64,000 nucleotides of DNA. Origin: Microglena sp. YARC (taxonomy: Eukaryota > Chlorophyta > Chlorophyceae > Chlamydomonadales > Chlamydomonadaceae). The notes under the pieces are model-generated. The model was given only the letters and a program-made list of their open reading frames with translations. It searched no databases and was not told where the DNA came from. The DNA is taken from the NCBI GenBank assembly GCA_022414725.1, contig CM039466.1, positions 16,726,502-16,790,501 of the forward strand. Reading direction: 5' to 3'. Below, piece by piece: positions 39,355-52,240 of this stretch (positions are counted from its first letter, which is position 1; every line of letters starts with the position of its first letter). The translations under genes and the position numbers were made by a program.

Positions 39355-39600
39355 TAGAAGTTGCTATGAGGAGTCAGTATCTGCCTAGTAGCTGCTGCTC
39401 TCTAGAAGCTGTTGCAGTCTAGCTACTGCCTAGACCTGCCTGCACCTGTTGCTCCCTTTAGCTGATGATGCTTTCTTCTAGACCTGCTGCCTACACCTGC
39501 TGCTGCCTAGAGTTGCTAATGCTTCCTAAACCTACCTACACTTGGTCCTGCCCAGAGTTGATGCTGCCTACACCTGTTGCTGCTTCCTAAAAGCTCATAG
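39355..39600. repeat. Degenerate CTGCCTAGA / CTGCTGC repeats
   Basis: Imperfect units of about 20 bp such as CTGCCTAGACCTGC and CTGCTGCCTAGAGTTGCT. Similar motifs occur near 195-215 and 41430-41450. Confidence 0.6.
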
Positions 39601-39639
39601 CAGCTGTGTCCGTCTATTCAACCAAATGGGGACGTATAG

Positions 39640-40003
39640 TTTAAGAAGCTGCGTATTTCGTCACATACGCAGATATTGGAAAGTCCTGTTCGTCACAGTC
39701 TCACTATGTAACGAGAACCCTCTTTCTCTAACTGTGTTTCTGTCCTGTCTCGGCATTGATTTGTTGAGTGTATGTTACCCCCCCCCCCCCCCCCCCCCCT
39801 CTCGCTCTCTCTCTGATTTGAGGCAGGCTGTGCTGCTGTCCTGTCTCGGCAATGTAACGACTCTTAAGAAGCTGCGTCTTTTGTCACATACTCAGATATT
39901 GGAGAGTCCGGTTTGTCGCAATCACGCAATGTAACGAGAACCCTCATTCTCTAACTGTGTTGCTGTCCTGTCTCGGCATTGATTTGTTACGTTTATGTAA
40001 CAA

Positions 40004-40046
<43 letters not shown>

Positions 40047-40566
40047 CTATCTATATCTCTCTCTCTCTCTCTCTACCTATCTATATCTCTCTCTACCTAT
40101 CTATATCTCTATCTCTATCTGATGGGAAGCAGGCTGTGCTGCTGTCCTGTCTCGGCAATGTAACGTCTCTCTAAGAAGCTGCGTCTTCTGTCACATACGC
40201 AGATATGAGAGGGTCCGGCTCGTCACAGTCTCCCTGTAACGAAACGAATGTAACCAGACCTCTTTCTCTATCTATCTGTGTTGCTGTCCTATCTCGGCAT
40301 TGATTTGTTATATTTATGTAACGAACCCTCCCTCTGCTTCTCTCTATCTGATGGTAGGCAGGCTGTGCTCCTGTCCTGTCTTGGCCATGATTTGCCGAGT
40401 CTAGGTAACGAACGCTCTTTCTCTATGTGTTCTTCTGTCCCGTCTAGTCATAGATTTGCTGAGTTTGTATAACGAACCCTCTCTCTCTTTGTCTCTCTCT
40501 ATCTGATGGTAAGCAGTCTGTGCTGTTGTCCTGTCCCAGTAATGATTTGCGGAGTCTATGTAACGA

Positions 40567-40624
<58 letters not shown>

Positions 40625-40890
40625 TGTCCTGTCCTGTCCTGTCTCGGCATTGACCTTCTGAGTAAATATAACGAACCCTCTCCTTGTCTCTACCTATCTG
40701 ATGGAAGGCAGGCTGTGCTTCTATCCTGCCTCGCCAACGATTTGCCGAATCTATATAACGAACCCTCTTTCTATATGCATGCGCTGCTGTCGTGTCTTGG
40801 TCATGATTTGCCGAGTCTATGTAACGAACGCTCTTTCTCTAACTGTGCTGCTGTCCCGTCTCGGCCTTGATCTGCTGATTTTATGTGACG
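39640..40890. repeat. Tandem degenerate repeat with (CT)n tracts
   Basis: Modules containing GTAACGAACCCTCT, a CT-rich stretch, GTGCTGCTGTCCTGTCTCGG and ATGATTTGCCGAGTCTAT recur at about 75-bp steps, grouped in larger units of about 220 bp at the left. Pure (CT)n tracts lie at about 40008-40044 and 40570-40622, and a 22-base C run at 39778-39799. Frames here are shadows. Confidence 0.75.
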
Positions 40891-41933
40891 AACCATGATC
40901 ACAAACATGTGTGCCTCAAAAACTCTCATGCTTCCTATTAAAACAAATGATGAGTGCAATTCAGAACTACCAAGTGTCATTATCACTGTTTTTATTTATT
41001 GCTCCGTCTTCCTTCAAATACACAGATATAAGAGGCGCACACGCAAATCTGGTAGGCCGGTTTCATGTTACATCGATTTACATTTACAAAAAGAAAAAAG
41101 CACCCACAAAGCAAAATCGAATCGATGTGAAAATTCGTATTCTTCTTCTTGCAACTGCCCTGCAGCAGCAGCATTCAAAATATACATCCACCTAAGTATA
41201 CACATGGGTAGCATATGAGGGGTTGTACATTGCATCTAATTAAAACTAACTATTGATGATCTAGAAGCCATGTCCAGAGTGTCTTTGGGGGGCTATGCGT
41301 AGCAGTTTCCAGCCAGCTCCATTCGCTAGCAGGTCAGTCGAGAACCAAAGAGTACAGATGCATTGGAATGCCAGTCATGCCAGCTTTCATATGCACTAGC
41401 TACCTTCAGGTTTGGCCAACACATGGGTGAAAGGAGCTGCCTAGGAGCTGCTACGTGCAGCCCCCCAAAGAAACACGGCCAAGTCCCCCACAAATGATGA
41501 TGTTTGCATTGTACTGGTTCCCCTTCCGATTCAAAATTTGACCAGATATAACTTGAATTAGTCAAGGGGACACTTTACCCAACATCAAACTATGTGGTCA
41601 TCTGCTCTGTAGCTCCATATCTTGTGCATGGTCTACCTCATCCGACACGTAGTGCTGTGAGACCGTGTGATCAGAAACCAAAACTGATTTCCCGTGCACT
41701 GTGGGAAGCAACCTCTGGATAACTGGGCCGACCCAGCCAAGGCCTCCACAGACGTTGGAGCTAAGGGAGCCTACGGTGGTAGTAAAGAGGCCCATCACAC
41801 GGGGTTCCCCGGCACAGTGTTTGCTTGGCCAAGCCCCCGCGCATCTGCAGAGTTCTACATGATGGTTTATGGCTGAAATCCCCCCCCCTACCCCCCCCCC
41901 CCCAACACACACACACACACACCCACAAACACC
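40891..41933. other. No gene recognised
   Basis: Holds the second copy of the A-rich 30-bp motif (41086-41116), C runs at about 41881-41903 and a CA microsatellite at about 41905-41930 just before the satellite starts. Confidence 0.5.
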
Positions 41934-44900
41934 CAGTCCTACATGCAACCAAATTGATTAAGTCAGAAGTGGATGGGAGTGGGTGGTATGGATTCCCTAC
42001 ACATTCAGAACCACAGTGCAGCTTCTCTCATCCAATTCCGACAATTTTCATTTTGGGGAAAGGCTAGGCTTTATGCCATGAAGGTGGGGGCGGAAGCCCG
42101 ACCAGTCCTACATGCGACCAAATTGATTAAGTCAGAAGTGGATGGGAGTGGGTGGTATGGATTCCCTACACATTCAGAACCACAGTGCAGCTTCTCTCAT
42201 CCAATTCCGACAATTTTCATTTTGGGGAAAGGCTAGGCTTTATGCCATGAAGGTGGGGGCGGAAGCCCGACCAGTCCTACATGCAACCAAATTGATTAAG
42301 TCAGAAGTGGATGGGAGTGGGTGGTATGGATTCCCTACACATTCAGAACCACAGTGCAGCTTCTCTCATCCAATTCTGGAGATAGGATTCCCTACACATT
42401 AGGCTCTATGCATGAAGGTGCCCGACCAGTCCTACATGCAACCAAATTGATTAAGTCAGAAGTGGATGGGAGTGGGTGGTATGGATTCCCTACACATTCA
42501 GAACCACAGTGCAGCTTCTCTCATCCAATTCTGACAATTTTCATTTTGGGGAAAGGCTAGGCTCTATGCCATGAAGGTGGGGGCGGAAGCCCGACCAGTC
42601 CTACATGCAACCAAATTGATTAAGTCAGAAGTGGATGGGAGTGGGTGGTATGGATTCCCTACACATTCAGAACCACAGTGCAGCTTCTCTCATCCAATTC
42701 TGGCAATTTTCATTTTTTGGGGATAGGCTAGGCTTTATGCCATGAAGGTGGGGGCCGAAGCCCGACCAGTCCTACATGCAACCAAATTGATTAAGTCAGA
42801 AGTGGATGGGAGTGGGTGGTATGGATTCCCTACACATTCAGAACCACAGTGCAGCTTCTCTCATCCAATTCTGACAATTTTCATTTTGGGGAAAGGCTAG
42901 GCTCTATGCCATGAAGGTGGGGGCGGAAGCCCGACCAGTCCTACATGCAACCAAATTGATTAAGTCAGAAGTGGATGGGAGTGGGTGGTATGGATTCCCT
43001 ACACATTTAGAACCACAGTGCAGCTTCTCTCATCCAATTCTGGCAATTTTCATTTTTTGGGGATAGGCTAGGCTCTATGCCATGAAGGTGGGGGCCGAAG
43101 CCCGACCAGTCCTACATGCAAAAATGATTAAGTCAGAAGTGGATGGGAGTGGGTGGTATGGATTCCCTACACATTCAGAACCACAGTGCAGCTTCTCTCA
43201 TCCAATTCTGACAATTTTCATTTTGGGGAAAGGCTAGGCTCTATGCCATGAAGGTGGGGGCGGAAGCCCGACCAGTCCTACATGCACCAAAATTGATTAA
43301 GTCAGAAGTGGATGGGAGTGGGTGGTATGGATTCCCTACACATTCAGAACCACAGTGCAGCTTCTCTCATCCAATTCTGGCAATTTTCATTTTTGGGGGA
43401 TAGGCTAGGCTCTATGCCATGAAGGTGGGGGCGGAAGCCCGACCAGTCCTACATGCAAAAAATGATTAAGTCAGAAGTGGATGGGAGTGGGTGGTATGGA
43501 TTCCCTACACATTCAGAACCACAGTGCAGCTTCTCTCATCCAATTCTGCAATTTTCATTTTTGGGGAAAGGCTAGGCTCTATGCCATGAAGGTGGGGGCG
43601 GAAGCCCGACCAGTCCTACATGCAACCAAATTGATTAAGTCAGAAGTGGATGGGAGTGGGTGGTATGGATTCCCTACACATTCAGAACCACAGTGCAGCT
43701 TCTCTCATCCAATTCTGGCAATTTTCATTTTTGGGGATAGGGCTAGGCTATGCCATGAGGGTCAGTCCTACATGCAACCAAATTGATTAAGTCAGAAGTG
43801 GATGGGAGTGGGTGGTATGGATTCCCTACACATTCAGAATCACAGTGCAGCTTCTCTCATCCAATTCTGGCAATTTTCAGGCTAGGCTCTATGCCGCGGA
43901 AGCCCGCAGTCCTACATGCAACCAAATTGATTAAGTCAGAAGTGGATGGGAGTGGGTGGTATGGATTCCTACACATTTCAGAACCACAGTGCAGCTTCTC
44001 TCATCCAATTCTGGCAATTTTTCATTTTTGGGGAAAGGCTAGGCTCTATGCCATGAAGGTGGGGGCGGAAGCCCGACCAGTCCTACATGCAACCAAATTG
44101 ATTAAGTCAGAAGTGGATGGGAGTGGTGGTATGGATTCCCTACACATTCAGAACCACAGTGCAGCTTCTCTCATCCAATTCTGGCAATTTTCATTTTGGG
44201 GAAAGGCTAGGCTCTATGCCATGAAGGGGCGGAAGCCCGACCAGTCCTACATGCAACCAAATTGATTAAGTCAGAAGTGGATGGGAGTGGGTGGTATGGA
44301 TTCCCTACACATTCAGAACCACAGTGCAGCTTCTCTCATCCAATTCTGGCAATTTTCATTTTGGGGAATAGGCTAGGCTCTATGCCATGAAGGTGGGGGC
44401 GGAAGCCTGACCAGTCCTACATGCAACCAAATTGATTAAGTCAGAAGTGGATGGGAGTGGGTGGTATGGATTCCCTACACATTCAGAACCACAGTGCAGC
44501 TTCTCTCATCCAATTCTGGCAATTTTCATTTTGGGGATAGGCTAGGCTCTATGCCATGAAGGTGGGGGCGGAAGCCTGACCAGTCCTACATGCAACCAAA
44601 TTGATTAAGTCAGAAGTGGATGGGAGTGGGTGGTATGGATTCCCTACACATTCAGAACCACAGTGCAGCTTCTCTCATCCAATTCTGGCAATTTTCATTT
44701 TGGGGAAAGGCTAGGCTCTATGCCATGAAGGTGGGGGCGGAAGCCTGACCAGTCCTACATGCAACCAAATTGATTAAGTCAGAAGTGGATGGGAGTGGGT
44801 GGTATGGATTCCCTACACATTTCAGAACCACAGTGCAGCTTCTCTCATCCAATTCTGGCAATTTTCATTTTTTGGGGATAGGCTAGGCTCTATGCCATGA

Positions 44901-47900
44901 AGGTGGGGGCGGAAGCCCGACCAGTCCTACATGCAACCAAATTGATTAAGTCAGAAGTGGATGGGAGTGGGTGGTATGGATTCCTACACATTCAGAACCA
45001 CAGTGCAGCTTCTCTCATCCAATTCTGGCAATTTTCATTTTTTGGGGAAAGGCTAGGCTCTATGCCATGAAGGTGGGGGCGGAAGCCCGACCAGTCCTAC
45101 ATGCAACCAAATTGATTAAGTCAGAAGTGGATGGGAGTGGGTGGTATGGATTCCCTACACATTTCAGAACCACAGTGCAGCTTCTCTCATCCAATTCTGA
45201 CAATTTTCATTTTGGGGAAAGGCTAGGCTCTATGCCATGAAGGTGGGGGCGGAAGCCCGACCAGTCCTACATGCAACCAAATTGATTAAGTCAGAAGTGG
45301 ATGGGAGTGGGTGGTATGGATTCCCTACACATTTCAGAACCACAGTGCAGCTTCTCTCATCCAATTCTGGCAATTTTCATTTTGGGGAAAGGCTAGGCTC
45401 TATGCCATGAAGGTGGGGGCGGAAGCCCGACCAGTCCTACATGCAACCAAATTGATTAAGTCAGAAGTGGATGGGAGTGGGTGGTATGGATTCCCTACAC
45501 ATTCAGAACCACAGTGCAGCTTCTCTCATCCAATTCTGGCAATTTTCATTTTTTGGGGAAAGGCTAGGCTCTATGCCATGAAGGTGGGGGCGGAAGCCCG
45601 ACCAGTCCTACATGCAACCAAATTGATTAAGTCAGAAGTGGATGGGAGTGGGTGGTATGGATTCCCTACACATTCAGAACCACAGTGCAGCTTCTCTCAT
45701 CCAATTCTGGCAATTTTCATTTTTTGGGGAAGGCTAGGCTCTATGCCATGAAGGTGGGGGCGGAAGCCCGACCAGTCCTACATGCAACCAAATTGATTAA
45801 GTCAGAAGTGGATGGGAGTGGGTGGTATGGATTCCCTACACATTCAGAACCACAGTGCAGCTTCTCTCATCCAATTCTGGCAATTTTCATTTTTTGGGGA
45901 TAGGCTAGGCTCTATGCCATGAAGGTGGGGGCGGAAGCCTGACCAGTCCTACATGCAACCAAATTGATTAAGTCAGAAGTGGATGGGAGTGGGTGGTATG
46001 GATTCCCTACACATTCAGAACCACAGTGCAGCTTCTCTCATCCAATTCTGGCAATTTTCATTTTGGGGAAAGGCTAGGCTCTATGCCATGAAGGTGGGGG
46101 CGGAAGCCCGACCAGTCCTACATGCAACCAAATTGATTAAGTCAGAAGTGGATGGGAGTGGGTGGTATGGATTCCCTACACATTCAGAACCACAGTGCAG
46201 CTTCTCTCATCCAATTCTGGCAATTTTCATTTTGGGGAAAGGCTAGGCTCTATGCCATGAAGGTGGGGGCGGAAGCCTGACCAGTTCCTTACATGCAACA
46301 AATTGATTAAGTCAGAAGTGGATGGGAGTGGGTGGTATGGATTCCCTACACATTTCAGAACCACAGTGCAGCTTCTCTCATCCAATTCTGGCAATTTTCA
46401 TTTTTTGGGGAATAGGCTAGGCTCTATGCCATGAAGGTGGGGCGGAAGCGACCAGTCCTACATGCAACCAAATTGATTAAGTCAGAAGTGGATGGGAGTG
46501 GGTGGTATGGATTCCCTACACATTCAGAACACAGTGCAGCTTCTCTCATCCAATTCTGGCATATTTTTCATTTTTTGGGGAAAGGCTAGGCTCTATGCCA
46601 TGAAGGTGGGGGCGGAAGCCCGACCAGTCCTACATGCAACCAAATTGATTAAGTCAGAAGTGGATGGGAGTGGGTGGTATGGATTCCCTACACATTCAGA
46701 ACCACAGTGCAGCTTCTCTCATCCAATTCTGGCAATTTTCATTTTGGGGATAGGCTAGGCTCTATGCATGAAGGTGGGGGCGGAAGCCCGACCAGTCCTA
46801 CATGCAACCAAATTGATTAAGTCAGAAGTGGATGGGAGTGGGTGGTATGGATTCCCTACACATTTAGAACCACAGGTGCAGCTCTCTCATCCAATTCTGG
46901 CAATTTTCATTTTGGGGAAGGGCTAGGCTCTATGCCATGAAGGTGGGGGCGGAAGCCCGACCAGTCCTACATGCAACAAATTGATTAAGTCAGAAGTGGA
47001 TGGGAGTGGGTGGTATGGATTCCCTACACATTCAGAACCACAGTGCAGCTTCTCTCATCCAATTCTGGCATTTTCATTTTGGGGAAAGCTAGGCTCTATG
47101 CCATGAAGGTGGGGGCGGAAGCCCGACCAGTCCTACATGCAACCAAATTGATTAAGTCAGAAGTGGATGGGAGTGGGTGGTATGGATTCCCTACACATTC
47201 AGAACCACAGTGCAGCTTCTCTCATCCAATTCTGGCAATTTTCATTTTTTGGGGAAGGCTAGGCTCTATGCCATGAAGGTGGGGGCGGAAGCCCGACCAG
47301 TCCTACATGCAACCAAATTGATTAAGTCAGAAGTGGATGGGAGTGGGTGGTATGGATTCCCTACACATTTCAGAACCACAGTGCAGCTTCTCTCATCCAA
47401 TTCTGGCAATTTTCATTTTTGGGGAAAGGCTAGGCTCTATGCCATGAAGGTGGGGGCGGAAGCCCGACCAGTCCTACATGCAACCAAATTGATTAAGTCA
47501 GAAGTGGATGGGAGTGGGTGGTATGGATTCCCTACACATTCAGAACCACAGTGCAGCTTCTCTCATCCATTCTGGCAATTTTCATTTTTTGGGGATAGGC
47601 TAGGCTCTATGCATGAAGGTGGGGGCGGAAGCCTGACCAGTCCTACATGCAACCAAATTGATTAAGTCAGTAAGTGGATGGGAGTGGGTGGTATGGATTC
47701 CCTACACATTCAGAACCACAGTGCAGCTTCTCTCATCCAATTCTGGCAATTTTCATTTTTGGGAATAGGGCTAGGCTCTATGCCATGAAGGTGGGGGCGG
47801 AAGCCGACCAGTCCTACATGCAACCAAATTGATTAAGTCAGAAGTGGATGGGAGTGGGTGGTATGGGATTCCCATCACATTTCAGAACCACAGTGCAAGC

Positions 47901-49252
47901 TTCTCTCATCCAATTCTGAACAATTTTCATTTTGGGGAAAGGCTAGGCTCTATGCCATGAAGGTGGGGGCGGAAGCCCGACCAGTCCTACATGGCAACCA
48001 ATTGATTAAGTCAGAAGTGGATGGGAGTGGGTGGTATGGATTCCCTACACATTCAGAACCACAGTGCAGCTTCTCTCATCCAATTCTGGGCAATTTCATT
48101 TTTTTTGGGGATAGGCTAGGCTCTATGCCATGAAGGTGGGGGCGGAAGCCCGACCAGTCCTACATGCAACCAAATTGATTAAGTCAGAAAGTGGATGGGA
48201 GTGGGTGGTATGGATTCCCTACACATTCAGAACCACAGTGCAGCTTCTCTCATCCAATTCTGACAATTTTCATTTTGGGGAAAAGGTAGGCTCTATGCCA
48301 ATGAAGGTGGGGGCGGAAGCCCGACCAGTCCTACATGCAACCAAATTGATTTAAGTCAGAAGTGGATAGGAGTGGGTGGTATAGATCCCTACACATTCAG
48401 AACCACAGTGCAGCTTCTCTCATCCAATTCTGGCAAATTTTTGGGAAGTCTAGGGGCATATGTGAGGCTGGGGGCGGGAAGCCCGACCAGTCCTACATGC
48501 AACCCAAATTGATCTTAAGTCAGAAGTGGATGGGAGTGGGTGGTATGGATTCCCTACACATTCAGAACCACGGTGCAGCTGTCTTCATAATCCAACATTC
48601 TGGGCAAATTTTCATTTATGGGGATAGCTCTCGTATGCCATGAAGGTGGGGGCGGAAGCCCGACCAGACCTACATGCACCAAATTGATTAAGTCAGAAAA
48701 GTGGATGGGAGTGGTGGTATGGATTCCCTACACATTCAGAACCCAGTGCAGCTTCTCTCATCCAATTCTGGCATATTTTCATTTTGGGGAAAGGCTAGGC
48801 TCGCTATGCCATGAAGGTAGGGGGCGGAAGCCCGACCAGTCCTTACATGCAAACCAAATTGAGGATTAAGTCAGAAGTGGATGGGAGGTGGGTGGTATGG
48901 ATTCGCCTACACATTCAGAACCACAGTGCACAGCTCTCTCATCCAATTCTGACAATTTTCATTTTGGGGGTAAAGGTAGGCTCTATGCCTTGAGGGTAGG
49001 GCGGAAGGCCCGACACAGTCCTACATCCCAAAAATGAGTGACAGTCAGAATTGGATGGGAGTGGGTGTATGATTCCCTACACCATTTAGAATCCACAGTG
49101 CAGCTTCATCTCATCCAATTCTGACATTTTCCTTTGGTAAAGGGATAGGCTCCTGCCTGAGTGGTAAGGGCGAAGCCCCATCAGTCCTACACTTGCAACC
49201 CAAATCGTATGTAAGTCAGAAGTGGATTGGATGAGTATTCTCTCTCCCATAC
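41934..49252. repeat. 169-bp satellite, about 43 monomers
   Basis: The phrase CAGTCCTACATGC starts at 41934, 42103 and 42272, giving a 169-bp period. Monomers up to about 48.3 kb are almost identical apart from small indels. One truncated monomer lies at about 42377-42425. From about 48.3 kb to the gap indels multiply. 169 is not a multiple of three, so frames rotate every unit and no stable coding is possible. The length is close to nucleosome spacing, as in many centromeric or heterochromatic satellites. That role here is only a suggestion. Confidence 0.97.
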
Positions 49253-50252
49253 NNNNNNNNNNNNNNNNNNNNNNNNNNNNNNNNNNNNNNNNNNNNNNNN
49301 NNNNNNNNNNNNNNNNNNNNNNNNNNNNNNNNNNNNNNNNNNNNNNNNNNNNNNNNNNNNNNNNNNNNNNNNNNNNNNNNNNNNNNNNNNNNNNNNNNNN
49401 NNNNNNNNNNNNNNNNNNNNNNNNNNNNNNNNNNNNNNNNNNNNNNNNNNNNNNNNNNNNNNNNNNNNNNNNNNNNNNNNNNNNNNNNNNNNNNNNNNNN
49501 NNNNNNNNNNNNNNNNNNNNNNNNNNNNNNNNNNNNNNNNNNNNNNNNNNNNNNNNNNNNNNNNNNNNNNNNNNNNNNNNNNNNNNNNNNNNNNNNNNNN
49601 NNNNNNNNNNNNNNNNNNNNNNNNNNNNNNNNNNNNNNNNNNNNNNNNNNNNNNNNNNNNNNNNNNNNNNNNNNNNNNNNNNNNNNNNNNNNNNNNNNNN
49701 NNNNNNNNNNNNNNNNNNNNNNNNNNNNNNNNNNNNNNNNNNNNNNNNNNNNNNNNNNNNNNNNNNNNNNNNNNNNNNNNNNNNNNNNNNNNNNNNNNNN
49801 NNNNNNNNNNNNNNNNNNNNNNNNNNNNNNNNNNNNNNNNNNNNNNNNNNNNNNNNNNNNNNNNNNNNNNNNNNNNNNNNNNNNNNNNNNNNNNNNNNNN
49901 NNNNNNNNNNNNNNNNNNNNNNNNNNNNNNNNNNNNNNNNNNNNNNNNNNNNNNNNNNNNNNNNNNNNNNNNNNNNNNNNNNNNNNNNNNNNNNNNNNNN
50001 NNNNNNNNNNNNNNNNNNNNNNNNNNNNNNNNNNNNNNNNNNNNNNNNNNNNNNNNNNNNNNNNNNNNNNNNNNNNNNNNNNNNNNNNNNNNNNNNNNNN
50101 NNNNNNNNNNNNNNNNNNNNNNNNNNNNNNNNNNNNNNNNNNNNNNNNNNNNNNNNNNNNNNNNNNNNNNNNNNNNNNNNNNNNNNNNNNNNNNNNNNNN
50201 NNNNNNNNNNNNNNNNNNNNNNNNNNNNNNNNNNNNNNNNNNNNNNNNNNNN
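49253..50252. other. Assembly gap, 1,000 N
   Basis: Exactly 1,000 undetermined bases, a placeholder of arbitrary size. The satellite enters it from the left and unrelated sequence leaves it on the right. Confidence 1.
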
Positions 50253-52240
50253 GATGGACTGTTTAAACACAACAACACATTTCCCTTTTTAACTGCCGAA
50301 GATGAGCGAGTAGCCAAATTACTGGCGAAGCTATGTAACCAATCAAGCGCAAGTTCAGTAACGCACATCGCAAGCAACCGTCACACAATTATTCATACAG
50401 AGTCTAGGCAGGGCCATTATTGACACAAGACAAACCCCATTGTTCCCTGGTAGTGTTTATTTTCCCTGCGGAAGACGGCGATGCAGCCAATGTCGGCTGG
50501 AGCTATTTACGATCCGGTTCCTTAAATCCCACCTGGCAAGTCCTTAGAGGTCATTGTGGTCAATTCTTGGTGTTCAATTTCCCCATTCGTTGTTCCTAGT
50601 CTTGGGTATGCACCAGGGTTGGTATACAGAGATGCTCGCTCTTCGTCGCAGACACAACGTCAGTGAGTCCGTGCGTCACTGCGTTACGCCAGTAATACGC
50701 AACGACGAGGAGGGTCCATTACCAGAAGGAAAGGGCTCGTTTGCGTCGCAGGGTGCATGCTATTCATTGTTGGTCTCACGGCAGCCGAGCTGGGGGTCCT
50801 TTACTCTGAATTCCCTGTTACGCACCTAGCGTCACTTAAACGTCGTTTCAATCCAGGTACGATGTTTGAGTTATAATCCTGCATAAAAATCGAAAGCTCT
50901 TTGACTCCCCCTGGACTGAGACATGCCAAGACTCACAATGTATTTTCAACGAGGATTTTCGCCTCAAGGGTGGGTTGTCTGTGCGCTGAAGGTTGAGTTG
51001 TAGGCAATCGGAAACGAAATTCGTGCCCCTCTCTTGCTGGCCCAGCACTGGTTCACGCCCTCATCATTCGTCTCTCTGGAGCCTCCCTACTTCGTCTACG
51101 CCCTCCCACATGACGCTACTAGCCTCGGCTCTATAGAATCAATGACCTCAAAGGACTTAAAGGACCCGAAGACAGGCAGCTGGCTGAGCTATTGCAACCT
51201 AGTTCAAAGTTCAAGCTAGCCCGACTCAAAAGGATTTCTAGGTGTTCCCGAGTGTGTACGGGTTCTATAATGGTCACACAACCGAGGGTCCCCGGTCGAA
51301 CTGCACCGAGACATGTACACTAGAAATACCTTGGTTGCCGTGGTCTCGCACGGGGTGTAATTGTCTGCTGAGATATGCCAGGACGGTTAGACGCCAACCC
51401 TGGACGTATACGGTAGAGCCTTTACTGTTAAACATTATGAAAGAACGGATTCTCTGTGACAGCTCAGTCATGCTTTCACAACGAGGAGTAGGCACCCCGA
51501 AAACGCTGGAGATGCCAACCTTCACGACCTAAATCGCACAGCGCCACTGAGCCTAATATGCCCAGTCACTAACAGACGATGCACGGTCTCACAAAATATA
51601 CAGTACCATATATAGCAAAACAAGCGCATAACATTAAATGATCACTGTAGCACGAACTCAAACCCAGTCGGTAAAACTTGTTTTGGGGTTCAGTTTATTA
51701 ATGCTTTTTCTTTTTAGCCCTTCCTATCACGGTTGGGCAAGTCATTTTTTAGCCTAATTGCCTACCCCTGGACTGTAACATACAACATGCCTCACTTTAA
51801 AATTAGGACGGGCTCCACAGGACTCAGATTGTTTTTAAGGAACCCTCCGTTGCAATGTTACCGTATAAACTGGGGAAGGGCTACTATGTTGGTGATTTGC
51901 GTTTCACGGACCGCAACGAGGCCTTGAGCTTGGACTACCGCACAGACAGCACGTAGGGAAGGTCTCTACCATCTTACATTGTCCGGCAAGTCTGAAATGC
52001 GTGGAACTTGGCCAGCTCAAACGCAAACCCGTTGATTGATGCGGGTAATACTAACCATACAGCCAGAGCTCGATATAAACGTGAACACACACACTCTGTC
52101 ATAGGAATTATTGTTGACAGTGTGTTAGGGGTTTTGACTAGCAATGCCAACCCAGGTTCTTAGGCAGCGATCGCTACTTGGTAGCGCGAAAAAAACAGCT
52201 GCCACCTACCATGGCCACAAGAAAAAAACCTTCCAACCAA
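50253..52240. other. Single-copy-looking DNA without recognised gene
   Basis: About 2 kb of mixed composition with no repeat and only short frames (for example 50554-50829 and 51242-51532 on plus), none with a known domain. It may belong to a different locus joined across the gap. Confidence 0.5.

Noticed and set aside
41934..49252. Frames of up to 162 residues in the 169-bp satellite
   Set aside because: The period is not divisible by three. Frames last two to three units and then stop.
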